Part shown: piece after piece, positions 11,120-21,090 of the stretch
Numbering within the stretch: the first letter of the stretch is position 1
Layout: every line of letters begins with the position of its first letter
Assembly (NCBI GenBank): GCA_015179125.1
Contig: WHVA01000016.1
Coordinates: 310,001-374,000, forward strand
Length of the DNA: 64,000 nt
Origin: Gautieria morchelliformis
Taxonomy: Eukaryota; Basidiomycota; Agaricomycetes; Gomphales; Gomphaceae
Direction of reading: 5' to 3'
Translations under genes and position numbers: made by a program
The notes under the pieces: generated by a model
Seen by the model: only the letters and a program-made list of their open reading frames with translations
Database searches by the model: none
Told to the model about the DNA's origin: nothing

Positions 11120-12655
11120 TCAAGTGGGAGGGGCCGGTGGAGGCGGCCCTATGTCTTGTGGCATGCTGACTGCCTCCCACGATTGTGGGTCTCTGCTGGA
11201 TGGGTAGTAACACATGTTGTTCTCTGGGTTTCTGCACTGTAGTCTATTGCTTCGATCCTTGAAGGCTGGGCATTCTCTGTCCCAGGAGGTGTGGCCGCTT
11301 TTCTCACAGTTGACACAGCTATATTTTCTGGGGTCGGTTATAGTGCAGGCACTGTATCTGTGACCCTTGCTCCCACAGGTGCCGCAGACATTGGCAGGGT
11401 GGGGGCAACGCGCGGCCATATGGGCCGCTCCCAGTTCCTAACATTTTAAGCATCTCTTGGCTTCCTGCATCAATTTCCTGACGGTCACACGTGTGCTTGC
11501 TATCAGTGCTCCCAACCTTATAAGTGTGTTGGCCCTGGTACAGTTATGGAGCTGCAGGATTAAGTGGGCTGTGGTTTGGCATTCTGTTCGCCGTTCAGGT
11601 GGCTTTATCCAACATGCAAAGAAGATGTCACCTGGTTCAAGTGTGTTGGCTGCTTCAACCGCTGCCAGCTCTTTGCATGCATCCGGGTTGACCCTGACAG
11701 GGACAAACTCCGCTATGACGGAGTACATTTTGGGCTTCATTACCGAAGTGTGGTTGAAAGCCGCCAGGAATTCTTCTGCATTGTTCTGGGTTTGAAGGAG
11801 CTCAGCTGCCTCCTCTGAGTCCAGCTCCAAGAAGAAGCCCATGCTAGGTAACCTCTGTACCCCCACGACCTTTGGTTTGTCTCATGCCCATTCCCATTCC
11901 ATTCCTTCCAGGGCCTGGTTGGCTCTGGCTAGTATGGCCAGCTTGGGAAGGTGAGCAGTTTCAAGGTCTGGAGTGTCGTAGGCTTTGTCAATGAGCACCT
12001 GGTGCGCTCACAGGTCGCATTTCACAAGCATGCTGACTGTAGGCTGACAGGTTTGGTTATGCACGCCGCCAGTGCTGCAGTGTACGATGGGTAGTGCGAT
12101 CCAGGCGTGGCGGTCGTTCTTTCCCCCGGGCTGTGGGGTGGGATTGATGGGATCTGTTCACTCACCGCATCTATTATTCTTTGTGCGGTTCCATCACTCT
12201 CTTGCCTTAGCTCCTCCACCGTGCCTGCTAGGCTGTTCATTGAGTCATTGATGGCCTGCGTTACCTTCTCAATCCTCTGTATCGCTGGCGCCAGCATGTC
12301 GTTGGCACTGGCTATGCCTTCTTTGACGGCAGTGGCCACTTCCAAAATGGTTGTTCTATCTTCCAGGTCTACTATTAGCACGTAAATCGCCCTGATTCCC
12401 TCCTCCATTGTCTTGGGGATCGTGGCCTGTGCTTCGGCGAGGTGGAGGAGCGCTGTGGCGAGGTTGTGAAACGTGATCAGCTGCCGCTTTGACAGCAGGA
12501 ACTGATGGGCTTTTTCTGGGTTAATCATGCTGGCCTCTCCTGTATGACCATTGTCATTGCTGCTTGCATTCTGGGGGGTTGTATGTGGGCTTCACTTGTC
12601 GTTGTCGGGTGGAGGTGCTCGTGAGGTTGGGACCTTTCTGGTGGGGACGCCTGCC
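11120..12655 (-). pseudogene. LINE1 ORF1 (nucleic-acid-binding, zinc knuckles), decayed
   Basis: Read downward from about 12655, the frame shows a helical, charged N-terminal part (12528-12022), a middle part (11990-11438) and a C-terminal cysteine region. The knuckles are CX2CX4HX4C (CGTCGSKGHRYSAC) and CX2CX4HX6C (CVNCEKSGHTSWDREC), preceded by a C-L-K-C half-knuckle. Stops occur near 12620, 12015, 11885 and 11425. LINE2 ORF1 at 43692-45466 has the same layout, supporting orthology of position. Known role of the family: binds element RNA in the retrotransposition particle. Confidence 0.82.
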
Positions 12656-12693
12656 ATCAGGCCCGGTGTTTTGGCTGTGGGTGTGGATGTTGG

Positions 12694-13066
12694 TGTCAAG
12701 ATTGGTTTTTAGGCGTTAATATCATGTATTAGTAAACACAGCGAAGAATAACTGTGCGAATAAGTATGCTGTTCAGCAAATAGGGTGAACCAATAAATGT
12801 TCAGAAGATAAGAGGGCTGCCCAATCAGGGCTCGCCTTATCTACAGTCATAGCGAAATAGCCCGTGGCACTTGATGACATAATGTGCAAGGTGTCACGGA
12901 AAGGTTGTTTAAGTAGCAACAATCCTTTCGCCGGCAAAGGTGCTCCTTCAGAGCCCTTCGCCGACAGCACAGATAATAGTTCGAAGGCTAAGGTAATGAA
13001 GATGAAGTACGAAAACTCACCAGTGGTCCTTAAGTCCTCTGGTCGAAGATGGAAATCTATAGGAGA
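12694..13066 (-). repeat. repeat shared with 35082-35447 (family Z)
   Basis: On the minus strand this runs from CTATAGATTTCC through CTTCGACCAGAGGAC, GTGCTGTCGGCGAAGGG and TTTATTGGTTCACCC to CCTAAAAACCAATCTTGA. The same order and near-identical text occur on the plus strand at about 35082-35447. It lies just upstream of LINE1 ORF1 and could be a LINE 5' region or part of an LTR. At 35 kb it follows repeat Rep1 directly. The family identity is unresolved. Confidence 0.6.
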
Positions 13067-13129
13067 GATGGTGTTTACATTCCCTATCCTACTTTGTTTC
13101 CTTCTCACCTTCAGACCTCTATCTCAGTC

Positions 13130-14341
13130 TGTCTGCCACCCTGCTGATGGTACGCTGTGGTGGCAGCCAGTTTTATTCCGAGCAGGCGGTAGAGCTCCTG
13201 TGTCAGTTCTGCAATGAACTGCAGACCTCAGTCAGAAATGACTTGCTTCAGGAGCCTATGCAGCTTCCAGACATGTGCAAGGAATAGGTGGGCCACTCTG
13301 AGGGCCATGATCTTGTGTGCATCGGAATGAAGTGGGACACCTTGCTTACCGAGTCTACGACATTCATGATTGCGTCATAGCCGTGAGACTCTGGGAGTTC
13401 AACAATGAAGTTGACACTGATGGTGTCCCAGCAGGATTCCAGAATCAGGAGCGGAACTAGCTCTCCGATGGGTGGATGCTGCTGTGCTTTGGTCTGGAGG
13501 CAAAGGTAGCATGTCTTCACCTACTGTCCAATGTAGCAGGACATCTGAGGCCACCAGTAGTTTACAGCCACTAACTCCAGCATCTTCCACCTGCCAGCAT
13601 GCCCTGCAACTCAGGTCTCATGGTGTTGCGACACAATGTGGTGGCGGAGGTCCACCCCATCCAGAACATAGACCTTGCCCCTGAAGTGGAGCAGGCCATC
13701 ATGTTCTGACCACTCCACCGCCCACACTGACCGCAAGTGCCCTTTCCACAGCTCCTCCACTGCCTTCGCCACCGATTCCTCCTTCTCTCCATTCTGGTAC
13801 TGCCTCTGGATGTCTTGGAGCATTTCCACTTCCACCCCAACTGCGGTCACTCCTTCAAGGGCGCAGATTGCAAAGAGGCTTGGGCGGAGCAATGTCATCT
13901 CGGCATTGTCTCCGCTTCCACTTCCATGATCTGTGTGGTGGGATAGGGCATTGGGCTTGCCCATGGTGCAGCCAGGGCGGTGGTGGAGTGTGAAGTCAAA
14001 CCGAGACAGGTGTAGGGACCACCGTGCTTGTCGACGGATCAATTTCTTGGATGTGCGGAAGTACTCGAGGTTCTTGTGGTCTGTCCAGATCTCGAATGGG
14101 CATAGAGCACCCTCAAGGAAGTGTTGCCACTCCTCCAGCGCTCAGATGATTGCTAGCATTTCCTTGTCATGGATCTCATAGTTCCACTCCACCAGACTAA
14201 GACTTTTGGAGAAGAAGGCGATCAGATGCCACTTTCCACCATCCTCCGACGACTGCTGTGACAAGACCGCTCCAGTGGCTGCATCGGAAGAATCTGCAAC
14301 TCGATAAGGGTGAGAGTCGTTGGGAAAGATCAGGACCAGGC
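13130..14341 (-). pseudogene. pol: gypsy-2-family pol fragment (RNase H to integrase), CpG-depleted
   Basis: The minus strand aligns along its length with gypsy-2 pol at about 49550-50780: RNase H end ([22 protein letters not shown]), the H2C2 zinc-binding region, and integrase (DTISVNFIVELPESHGYD, MNVVDSVSKVSHFIP). Frameshifts and stops are frequent. In the stretch matching 49888-49972, six of eight CpGs of gypsy-2 are TpG or CpA here. Both ends are abrupt: it abuts Rep1 at 14342 and unassigned sequence near 13.1 kb, with no LTRs. A dead, older relative of gypsy-2. Confidence 0.9.
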
Positions 14342-14990
14342 TGTCATGACCCGTCTATTTCCCTTACCTTGCTGCCTCTATGTCCCCTCTCATTGCTCCC
14401 CCTCCATATTCGCCTGAGTTTGCCCTACCCTTCGACCACTCCTCCTCTATGTTCGCTCCATTCGCTCTTCGCCCCATTTGCCGAATGACCATTTGCTGCT
14501 CGCATCATTCGCCAGCAGGCACGCCATCAAACATGATCGACACCCTCTACCCGGCGTGATGGTTCATCACTGGCCCCATCATCTTCTCTATCCAACCCCT
14601 TTAGGTGTTTATATGGCTGGAGTGCATTCGCGGGACGTCCTACCCGTAGGTCGTGTGGGATCAACCCAGCAGACGAAGAGTCTGTGCAGGGTGGCGTATA
14701 TGCAGGTCCCAAGGCATGTTTTTGTACATAAAATACCTTCGTCCCCTTTCCTTCCTGTCGTTTCATGTTCGCACTCATCTTCCATTCTATTATATCTGTG
14801 TTTCATCTATTTGTATCATGACTGTTCACCCCTATTCAACCCTGACCCCAGATGGCCTCTTTCCTATTCGCTAGCATCATATGAGCATTCAGTATAACTA
14901 GTCTACATTCGCATGTATATTCCCCAGTTCAATTATCATATGTCCATCTTGTGCAAAACTTGACCTCGCTGTGACCATCGTCTTGAGCCC
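14342..14990 (+). repeat. Rep1, LTR-like repeat, copy i
   Basis: Starts TGTCATGACCC and ends CTTGAGCCC. Three related copies occur at 22744-23272 (minus), 34471-35073 (plus) and 40797-41326 (plus). Copies i and iii share the whole unit; ii and iv diverge after TGCATGTATA. A TG start suggests an LTR but no matching CA end or target duplicate is seen. Here it directly replaces the missing 5' end of gypsy-1 and cuts the pol fragment on its left, so both edges are rearrangement joints. Confidence 0.6.
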
Positions 14991-15278
14991 CGGAACAACA
15001 ACAACAACACCCCTCGCAATAACCAGGCCTCTGGTTCCAACACCAACGCCCGGAAGAGCACTCCGGACCTTTCCGACAAACTTGGGAAGGACGGAAAACT
15101 AACCCCTGTAGAACGCCAGCGTCGCATGGACAACAACCTTTGCCTTTTCTGTGGCAAAGGCGGTCACGTCGCTCGCGACTGCACTCGCGCTTCCGCCTCC
15201 GCTGCTAAGGCCAAAGGCTGCGCAGCAAAGACGGAAGAGAAATCCGAAGCGGTTCCTGCTGCGGATTCAAAAAAATAG
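14991..15278 (+). pseudogene. gag: gypsy-1 gag, C-terminal part
   Basis: The frame enters from the truncation point with an Asn-rich stretch, then a CX2CX4HX4C zinc knuckle (CLFCGKGGHVARDC, about 15141-15182). It ends in an Ala/Lys-rich tail at TAG 15276-15278. The N-terminal capsid region is gone. Gag proteins of this family package element RNA in cytoplasmic particles. The knuckle and the position directly before a protease in another frame make this assignment firm. Confidence 0.88.
15269..15278 (+). promoter_or_regulatory. putative -1 programmed ribosomal frameshift site (A7 then TAG)
   Basis: In the gag frame the sequence reads A AAA AAA TAG: a canonical X-XXY-YYZ slippery heptamer (15269-15275) immediately before the gag stop. 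A -1 slip leads into the pol frame, which is open from before this point through the protease and RT. Ty3/gypsy elements often use this arrangement to set the gag:pol ratio. A downstream stimulatory structure was not verified. Confidence 0.65.
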
Positions 15279-18200
15279 TCAGCAGTCCTCCGGCCTCCGC
15301 ACGAGCTGAGGGCTATGTTGACCCCATTCGTGCGACAAACGAGGTTAAACTCAACGCATCCGCTCTTTCGTCCTCCGACTCCCTCTCTGTTCCCCTCACT
15401 TCCGACACCATTTCCGCACCCCCGTTTATAGCGCTGGTCGACTCCGGTTCGACTCATTGTTTCCTCAATTCTGACTTTGTTTTGAAACATAAACTTCCAA
15501 CCCGCAACATTCCGACTATTCCGCTCCGCCTCTTCGACGGGTCTTCCAACACGGGAATTTCCCAAGTTGTGGATCTGTCTATCCGTTTCGCTACTGGGGA
15601 CAACCATGAAGTTACGTTTTACGTTACTCCGCTAGATGCTAGCTGCTCTGTTGTACTAGGACACAATTGGCTCACCCGATATAATCCGTCGATTAACTGG
15701 GCATTGGGTCAAATACAGTTCCGTAGCCCGGATCAACTTCCGTCTATTCCGACGTCGTCCGCAAAGATGGCTCAGGCCTCTTCTGCAACTCCGCTCGTGG
15801 ATTCAGTTCCGCACTCCGGTCCCGCTTTAGCACCTCCGCCCCTCGAAGCTCCTCGAATTGCGCTCGTTTCCGCCACCGCTTTCCACGTATTGCAATGGCA
15901 AGAAGATACGACCGTTTTCCAGCTTCACCTCTCCGACTCGGCTTCAGTCAAGGCTTGTTCCGCCTCGACTTCCGTTCCGGAAGAATATCGTGACTTCCCG
16001 GACGTGTTCAATAAGGCCAAAGCCGACAAACCTGCTGAACATCGACCTTACGATCTGAAGATAGATTTGGAAGAAGGAGCATCTCCACCCCTTGGACCGA
16101 TCTACTCCCTTTCGCAAAGTGAACTCCTAACTCTCCACGAGTTCGTCGATGAACATCTCAACATGGGCTTCATCCGCCCTTCACTGTCTCCGCACGGCGC
16201 CCCGGTCCTTTTCGTCAAGAAGAAGGATGGATCTCTCCGCCTCTGCGTCGATTTCTGTGGACTCAATGCCCTCACCAAAAAGGACAAATATCCGCTTCCG
16301 CGCATTTCTGACTTACTCGACACTCCCCGCAGGGCGAAGATCTACACCAAAATTGACCTCTGGCACGCTTATCACCTTGCCCGCATCCGGGAAGGTGACG
16401 AGTGGAAAACCACCTTCCGCACCCGCTACGGTGCTTTTGAGTGGACTGTCATGCCTTTTGGTCTAACCAATGCTCCCGCCGCTTTTCAGCGATTCATGAA
16501 CGATGTATTTTCCGACCTCCTCAACGTATGCGTCCTAGTCTACATTGACGACATCCTTATCTATTCCGATACACCGGAAAAACATCGGGAACATGTCCGC
16601 GAAGTACTCCGCCATCTCCGCAAACACCATCTCTACGCAAAAGCAGAGAAATGCGAATGGCATCGCGACACGGTCGAATACCTCGGCTACATCCTCTCTC
16701 CAACAGGTCTTACCATGGCAGAGGACAAGGTCAAGGCAATTCAAGAATGGCCGGAACCCCGACGTGTTAAGGATGTGCAGTCTTTCCTTGGCTTCGCCAA
16801 CTTTTACCGGCGTTTCATTTATAATTTTTCTGACATTACTGTTCCGCTCACGCGTCTCACCAGGAAGGGTGCCCCATGGAATTTCACTCCGGAATGCCGT
16901 TCTGCATTTGAAGCTCTCAAATCGGCCTTCACCACGGCTCCCATACTCAGTTTCTGGATTCCTGATGCCCAACTTGTACTCGAAACCGACGCTTCCGACT
17001 ACACGCTAGCCGCCATTCTTTCCATCATTTCACCCAACAACGGAGAAATTCATCTGATCGCTTTTCATTCCCACACCTTTTCCGCCCCGGAACTCAACTA
17101 CGATGTCCACGATAAGGAACTACTTGCAATTTTCAAAGCCTTCAAAATCTGGAGACACTACCTCGAAGGTCCAACATATCCGATCGACATTGTAACGGAT
17201 CATAAGAACCTTGAGTATTTTGCAACTACTAAGATCTTGACTCACCGTCAAGTCCGCTGGTCTGAATATCTCTCACAGTTCAACATGGTGATCCGCTTCC
17301 GCCCCGGAAATCTCGGAGCAAAACCCGACGCACTCACTAGACATTGGGACGTCTACCCAAAAGAGGGAAGTAGCGACTATGCCAGCGTTAATCCACACAA
17401 TTTCCGCCCAGTATTCTCCACTGAGCAACTGGCATCGTCCCTGCGTGCCACAGCATTGCAGTTTCCGCTACTCCGCACCTCAATCATTATGGACACCGAG
17501 TCTCTCCATTCCGACATCCGTTCCGCACTCCGTTCCGACCCCATCTCCGAAAACCACCTCGATGACCCCACCAGTCCTGGATGGTCCCTCGATTCCGACG
17601 GATTTCTCCGGTACAAGTCCCGCATTTACGTTCCGGATACCAATGATCTACGACTTTGCGTGCTCCAGCAAAGCCACGATCATCCGCTCTCAGGACACCA
17701 AGGCCAAAACAAAACCCTCGACATAATCCGACGTACCTATACTTGGCCTCTCCTCCGCACTATGGTCCAAGACTACTGCAAGTCATGCACCACCTGTATG
17801 CGAGCCAAGCCTCAACGTCACAAACCATACGGCCTCCTGAAGCAACTTCCGATCCCGGAACAACCGTGGAATTCGATATCCATGGATTTCATTGAGAAAC
17901 TTCCTAAGTCATCCGGCTATGATACCATTCTAGTGATCGTTGACCGCCTGACAAAGCAGTCCATCTTTATTCCGACCTACGACACCATAACTTCCGCCCA
18001 GCTCGCACAGCTCTTTGTGCTCCATGTCTTTTCCAAGCATGGAATCCCTTCCCATGTCACTTCCGACCGTGGTTCCAAATTCGTGTCCTCCTTTTTCCGC
18101 ACACTCGGCAAGGCTCTCGACATGAAGCTCCACTTCACTTCCGGTTATCATCCCGAAGGAGACGGACAAACGGAACGTACTAATCAGACCCTTGAGCAGT

Positions 18201-18961
18201 ATCTCCGCGTCTATTGCAACTACCAACATAGCAATTGGTCCGACCTTCTTCCGCTCGCGGAATTTGCTTACAACAATGCACCTTCTGCTACCACCGGAAT
18301 TTCACCCTTTTACGCCAACAAGGGCTACCACCCGAATCTCGCCATCCACCCTGAACGCGACCTCGCCTCTGCCAGAGCCCGAGATTTCATTGTGGAACTC
18401 GACGACCTTCACCAGCACCTCCGAGAGAACATTACCGCTGCCCAGAAGAGATACCAAACCTCCGCCGATTGGAAACGACTTCCGCAACTGGCATTCGAGA
18501 TTGGCGACAAAGTCTTTGTCAAAGCGGAAAACTTCCGCACCACTCGCCCCTCGAAGAAGCTCTCTGAGAAATACCTTGGTCCTTACGAGATCATCGCTAA
18601 GGCCGGCAGTCGTTCTTTCACTCTCAGACTTCCTGACAATATGCGCGCAGTACACCTGGTATTCCATGTCTCCATGCTTGAACCCGCAGTTCCGAATACA
18701 ATTCCGAATCGAGAACAACATCCGCCTCCGCCAGTCGTCATCGACAGAGAACCGGAATACGAGATCTCAGAAATTCTCAACTCCAAGCTCGACAGATGAT
18801 ACCGATGCCAGCTCCAGTACCTAGTCAAGTGGGCAGGCTATGAAAACACCGACGAAGAGACTTCCTGGATTTCCGCCACAGAACTTGATCACGCCTCTGA
18901 CCTCGTCTCTGATTTTCACAAGTCATACCCTGATAAGCCTGGCCCCATTTCCGCGCCCTAG
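15270..18961 (+). pseudogene. pol: gypsy-1 pol polyprotein with one nonsense codon
   Basis: After the frameshift site, protease has LVDSGSTHCF (about 15437). RT has the YIDD catalytic box (about 16540) and DILIYSD. RNase H starts at ETDASDY (about 16983). Integrase has the H-H-C-C region (HPLSGHQGQ to CKSCTTC), then D (SMDFIEKLP), D (TSDRGSKF) and E (GDGQTERTNQ). The chromodomain is cut by TGA at 18797-18799 but continues in frame (LQYLVKWAGYE, SWI) to 18961. All enzymatic residues are present, so a live copy would differ by very few bases. Chromodomains direct integration to heterochromatin marks. Confidence 0.93.
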
Positions 18962-19091
18962 TCAATTCCGACCTCATTCCAGACACCCATTGTTTTCTTA
19001 CAGTTCTCAAGTCATTATTAAAATCCGATTCAATTTCCGCTACTCTAATTCCGACGTTCCAAGAAATCTATTCTACATGTTATTCCGACTC

Positions 19092-20274
19092 CTAGTCATC
19101 CTCCATCATGTCCTCACCAAAGCCCGCCCAGTCTTCCGCCTCCGGATCCTCCGCGTTTCCGTTCCGCCCATACTCCTCCGCAAACCTCTGTATGGCTTGA
19201 ACCTTGCCCTCAGACACTTCCACCTCCACCTCCGAGTCGACCCCCTCCTGCTTCCACCTCAGTTCCGCAACGATGCGGTCGAACTGGTCCTCGTACGCAC
19301 CAAGGCGATTCGCGACTGCCAGGTAGAAGTGGTGTTGCATCTGCAACTGCTCCCCCTGTCGAAGCAGTCCCCGGAGCGACCTGGCGATATCCGCGCGGAT
19401 CCGCCACCTGCTCCCCCCGCGTCGTCCCACTTCCGCTCGCCTCCGGCCCGTCTTGGACTCCCCTCACCTTGGCAGCCCTGGACAAGGGCTTCCGCGCGCC
19501 CTGAGTAGGCTTTTCCGAGCCTACTTCCGATCCTCCGGTCTTCCTCCGCTTGGCCGTCACCCGGGCCTTAAACCCGTCAACCACGCAAGCCTGCTTCGTA
19601 TCCTTGCAGCGGTAACAGGCCGTGGCCTTTCCTGCCAAGTCCCACACGCACGGAAGGCCTTTCTCAAGACAGGCATCGCAGCTAAGCTGCGATGCGCCGT
19701 CTTCTTCCGGAGCCGTCCTCTTGGCCCTCTCCTTCCGGCGCTGTTTCTCCTCCTGCGCCACCCGCCACTCCGCCGTCGCCTTCCCTTTGCCTTTGTCCAT
19801 TGGCCTCAGGGTTTCTTCCGGCGCCATCTCTGATGGAGGCCCACTCCGCTCGGACTCCTGATCCGCGTCCGCAGCCTTTTCCTGTTCCGATGGTCAACCC
19901 CATACCATCAAAAACAAGAAACTTACTTTCTGCAACACGCGATTTTCCTCCGCCTTCTCCGCGTTGGCCATTTCCGCAGCCGCTTGCTCCTCCGCAAGTT
20001 TCTCCGCAGCTTCTTCGGCCTCCCTCTCCTCGCGTTCGCGCTCGATGCGCTCAAGCTCGCGTTCACGGTCTTCACGCTCGCGTTCCAGCCGATCTTGTTC
20101 CTCCTGTTCCCTGTGCTCCTTTTCCCTGTGCACCTCCTCCAGTCGCTCCTTCTCTTTTTGAGCCGCCTCCTCGGCCTCACGCTTTTCCGCGAGTTCTTTC
20201 TTGGCGAGAACGTTAGCAAAGTGCTCTTTCATCTGAGCACTGGTCATTTTCGAGAAATCTGGAAGAGAGCTCAT
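19092..20274 (-). pseudogene. antisense accessory gene in gypsy-1: coiled coil plus Zn2Cys6-like cluster
   Basis: Lies on the opposite strand between pol and the 3' LTR. Exon 1 (20274-19927, 116 codons) is a Glu/Arg/Lys-rich heptad-like coiled coil. An intron at 19926-19882 (GTAAGT...ACAG, 45 nt) follows. Exon 2 (from 19881) has a basic stretch and a cysteine cluster spaced CX2CX6CX10CX2CX6C (about 19695-19595), exactly the Zn(II)2Cys6 spacing. A +/-1 shift near a G-run at about 19420 separates it from a helical, acidic C-terminus ending at 19092 (EDWAGFGEDMMEDD). Zn2Cys6 clusters are fungal DNA-binding modules; the role here is unknown. The frameshift means this copy is probably broken. Confidence 0.72.
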
Positions 20275-20398
20275 GATGGATCAGAATTCGACACATTTCA
20301 TTTTCTCCCGCCTTTCTTTCAAACTCCGACGCGTTTTGTTCACAGGTCACGTGACCCAATCTGTGGTCTCGCAGGGCTCGACCTTGAAAGGGAGATAC

Positions 20399-21090
20399 TG
20401 TTACGACTGTTCCGATCAACCATCTCCGCCACCTCCGCATATCCTCCGCGCCACCTCCGACTCTATTCCGACATCCGCATCATCCGCAACATCTGCAATA
20501 TCCGTAATATCCGCAAACCCTCCTCCCTTGTCCTTTCAGTACCCCTGGCCACCTCCAGACACCGGCCTCCATACTCGACCCTGAGCACAGCAAGATACCA
20601 TTTCTGTACTTCCGTTTCTTCCGATCCCTATTGTACTTACCCGCCTTCCATTGTTCTACCTTACCCTGAACCCCCCTTGTAGTCCCATTGTTCCCAATAG
20701 TTAGTTCCCACACATTGTACTCGACTTCCGCTTCCTCTGGAATTTGCTTAGTACCATGCCATTACTTGTTGTTCTGCGCTTTGTATAAAACCCCCTCATG
20801 TATGTCTGTTATTCTGCAATCAGATAATCACCTTCGATACTTGATTTCCTTTGCTCCATCTCCTGTTCTTAGCACAGCGAGTCTAGCAAGATCTCAGTCT
20901 CTCTCAGCCTTCCGTCTTCCGCCTTCCGCCTCAGTTCCGACCCAAGTTCCAACCAAACCTTTGGTTCAGTACTTTCCGACTTCCGACTCATTTCCGAAAT
21001 ACTTAGGATGATAGTTCATCGGGGGTGCAACCTATAAGTTGAAGCCGCCATCCTTTCCAGTTCCGACTTAGCGGAAATCTCGATACGTAA
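20399..21090 (+). repeat. gypsy-1 3' LTR, 692 bp
   Basis: Follows a purine tract (GAAAGGGAGA). Starts TGTTACG and ends CGTAACA, a perfect 7-bp terminal inverted repeat. Like the body, it is rich in TTCCG/CTCCG. The next bases (AGATATATATAC) are the start of repeat R2, which occurs without any LTR at 36022, so this LTR joins R2 here but not there. The target duplication cannot be checked because the 5' LTR is missing. Confidence 0.85.

Larger units (their letters stand above)
4839..12700 (-). mobile_element. LINE1: old Tad-like non-LTR retrotransposon with three nested DNA elements
   Basis: Minus-strand order: ORF1 with zinc knuckles (12655-11120), then ORF2 with endonuclease (10854-8880), reverse transcriptase (about 8330-6782), RNase H (about 6748-6125) and a C-terminal zinc-finger region ending at 4839. 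This matches the architecture of LINE2 in this window at clearly lower similarity. Stops and frameshifts occur throughout. Three DNA-transposon-like inserts interrupt ORF2 (5438-6115, 9202-9601, 9869-10811). The 5' end is uncertain, near 12.7 kb. Confidence 0.9.
14991..21090 (+). mobile_element. gypsy-1: Ty3/gypsy chromovirus, 5' truncated
   Basis: Order: gag 3' end with a CCHC knuckle, -1 frameshift site, protease, RT, RNase H, integrase, chromodomain, antisense accessory gene (20274-19092), purine tract and 3' LTR. The 5' LTR and most of gag are missing; the element begins at the Rep1 joint. The sense strand is saturated with TTCCG: six occurrences in 17461-17640, where about 0.2 would be expected by chance. 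One nonsense codon lies in the chromodomain. Confidence 0.93.

Noticed and set aside
19923..20219. Plus-strand frames rich in Ser/Leu opposite the gypsy-1 accessory gene
   Set aside because: They are the antisense of a charged coiled coil; splice sites and the cysteine cluster support only the minus strand.
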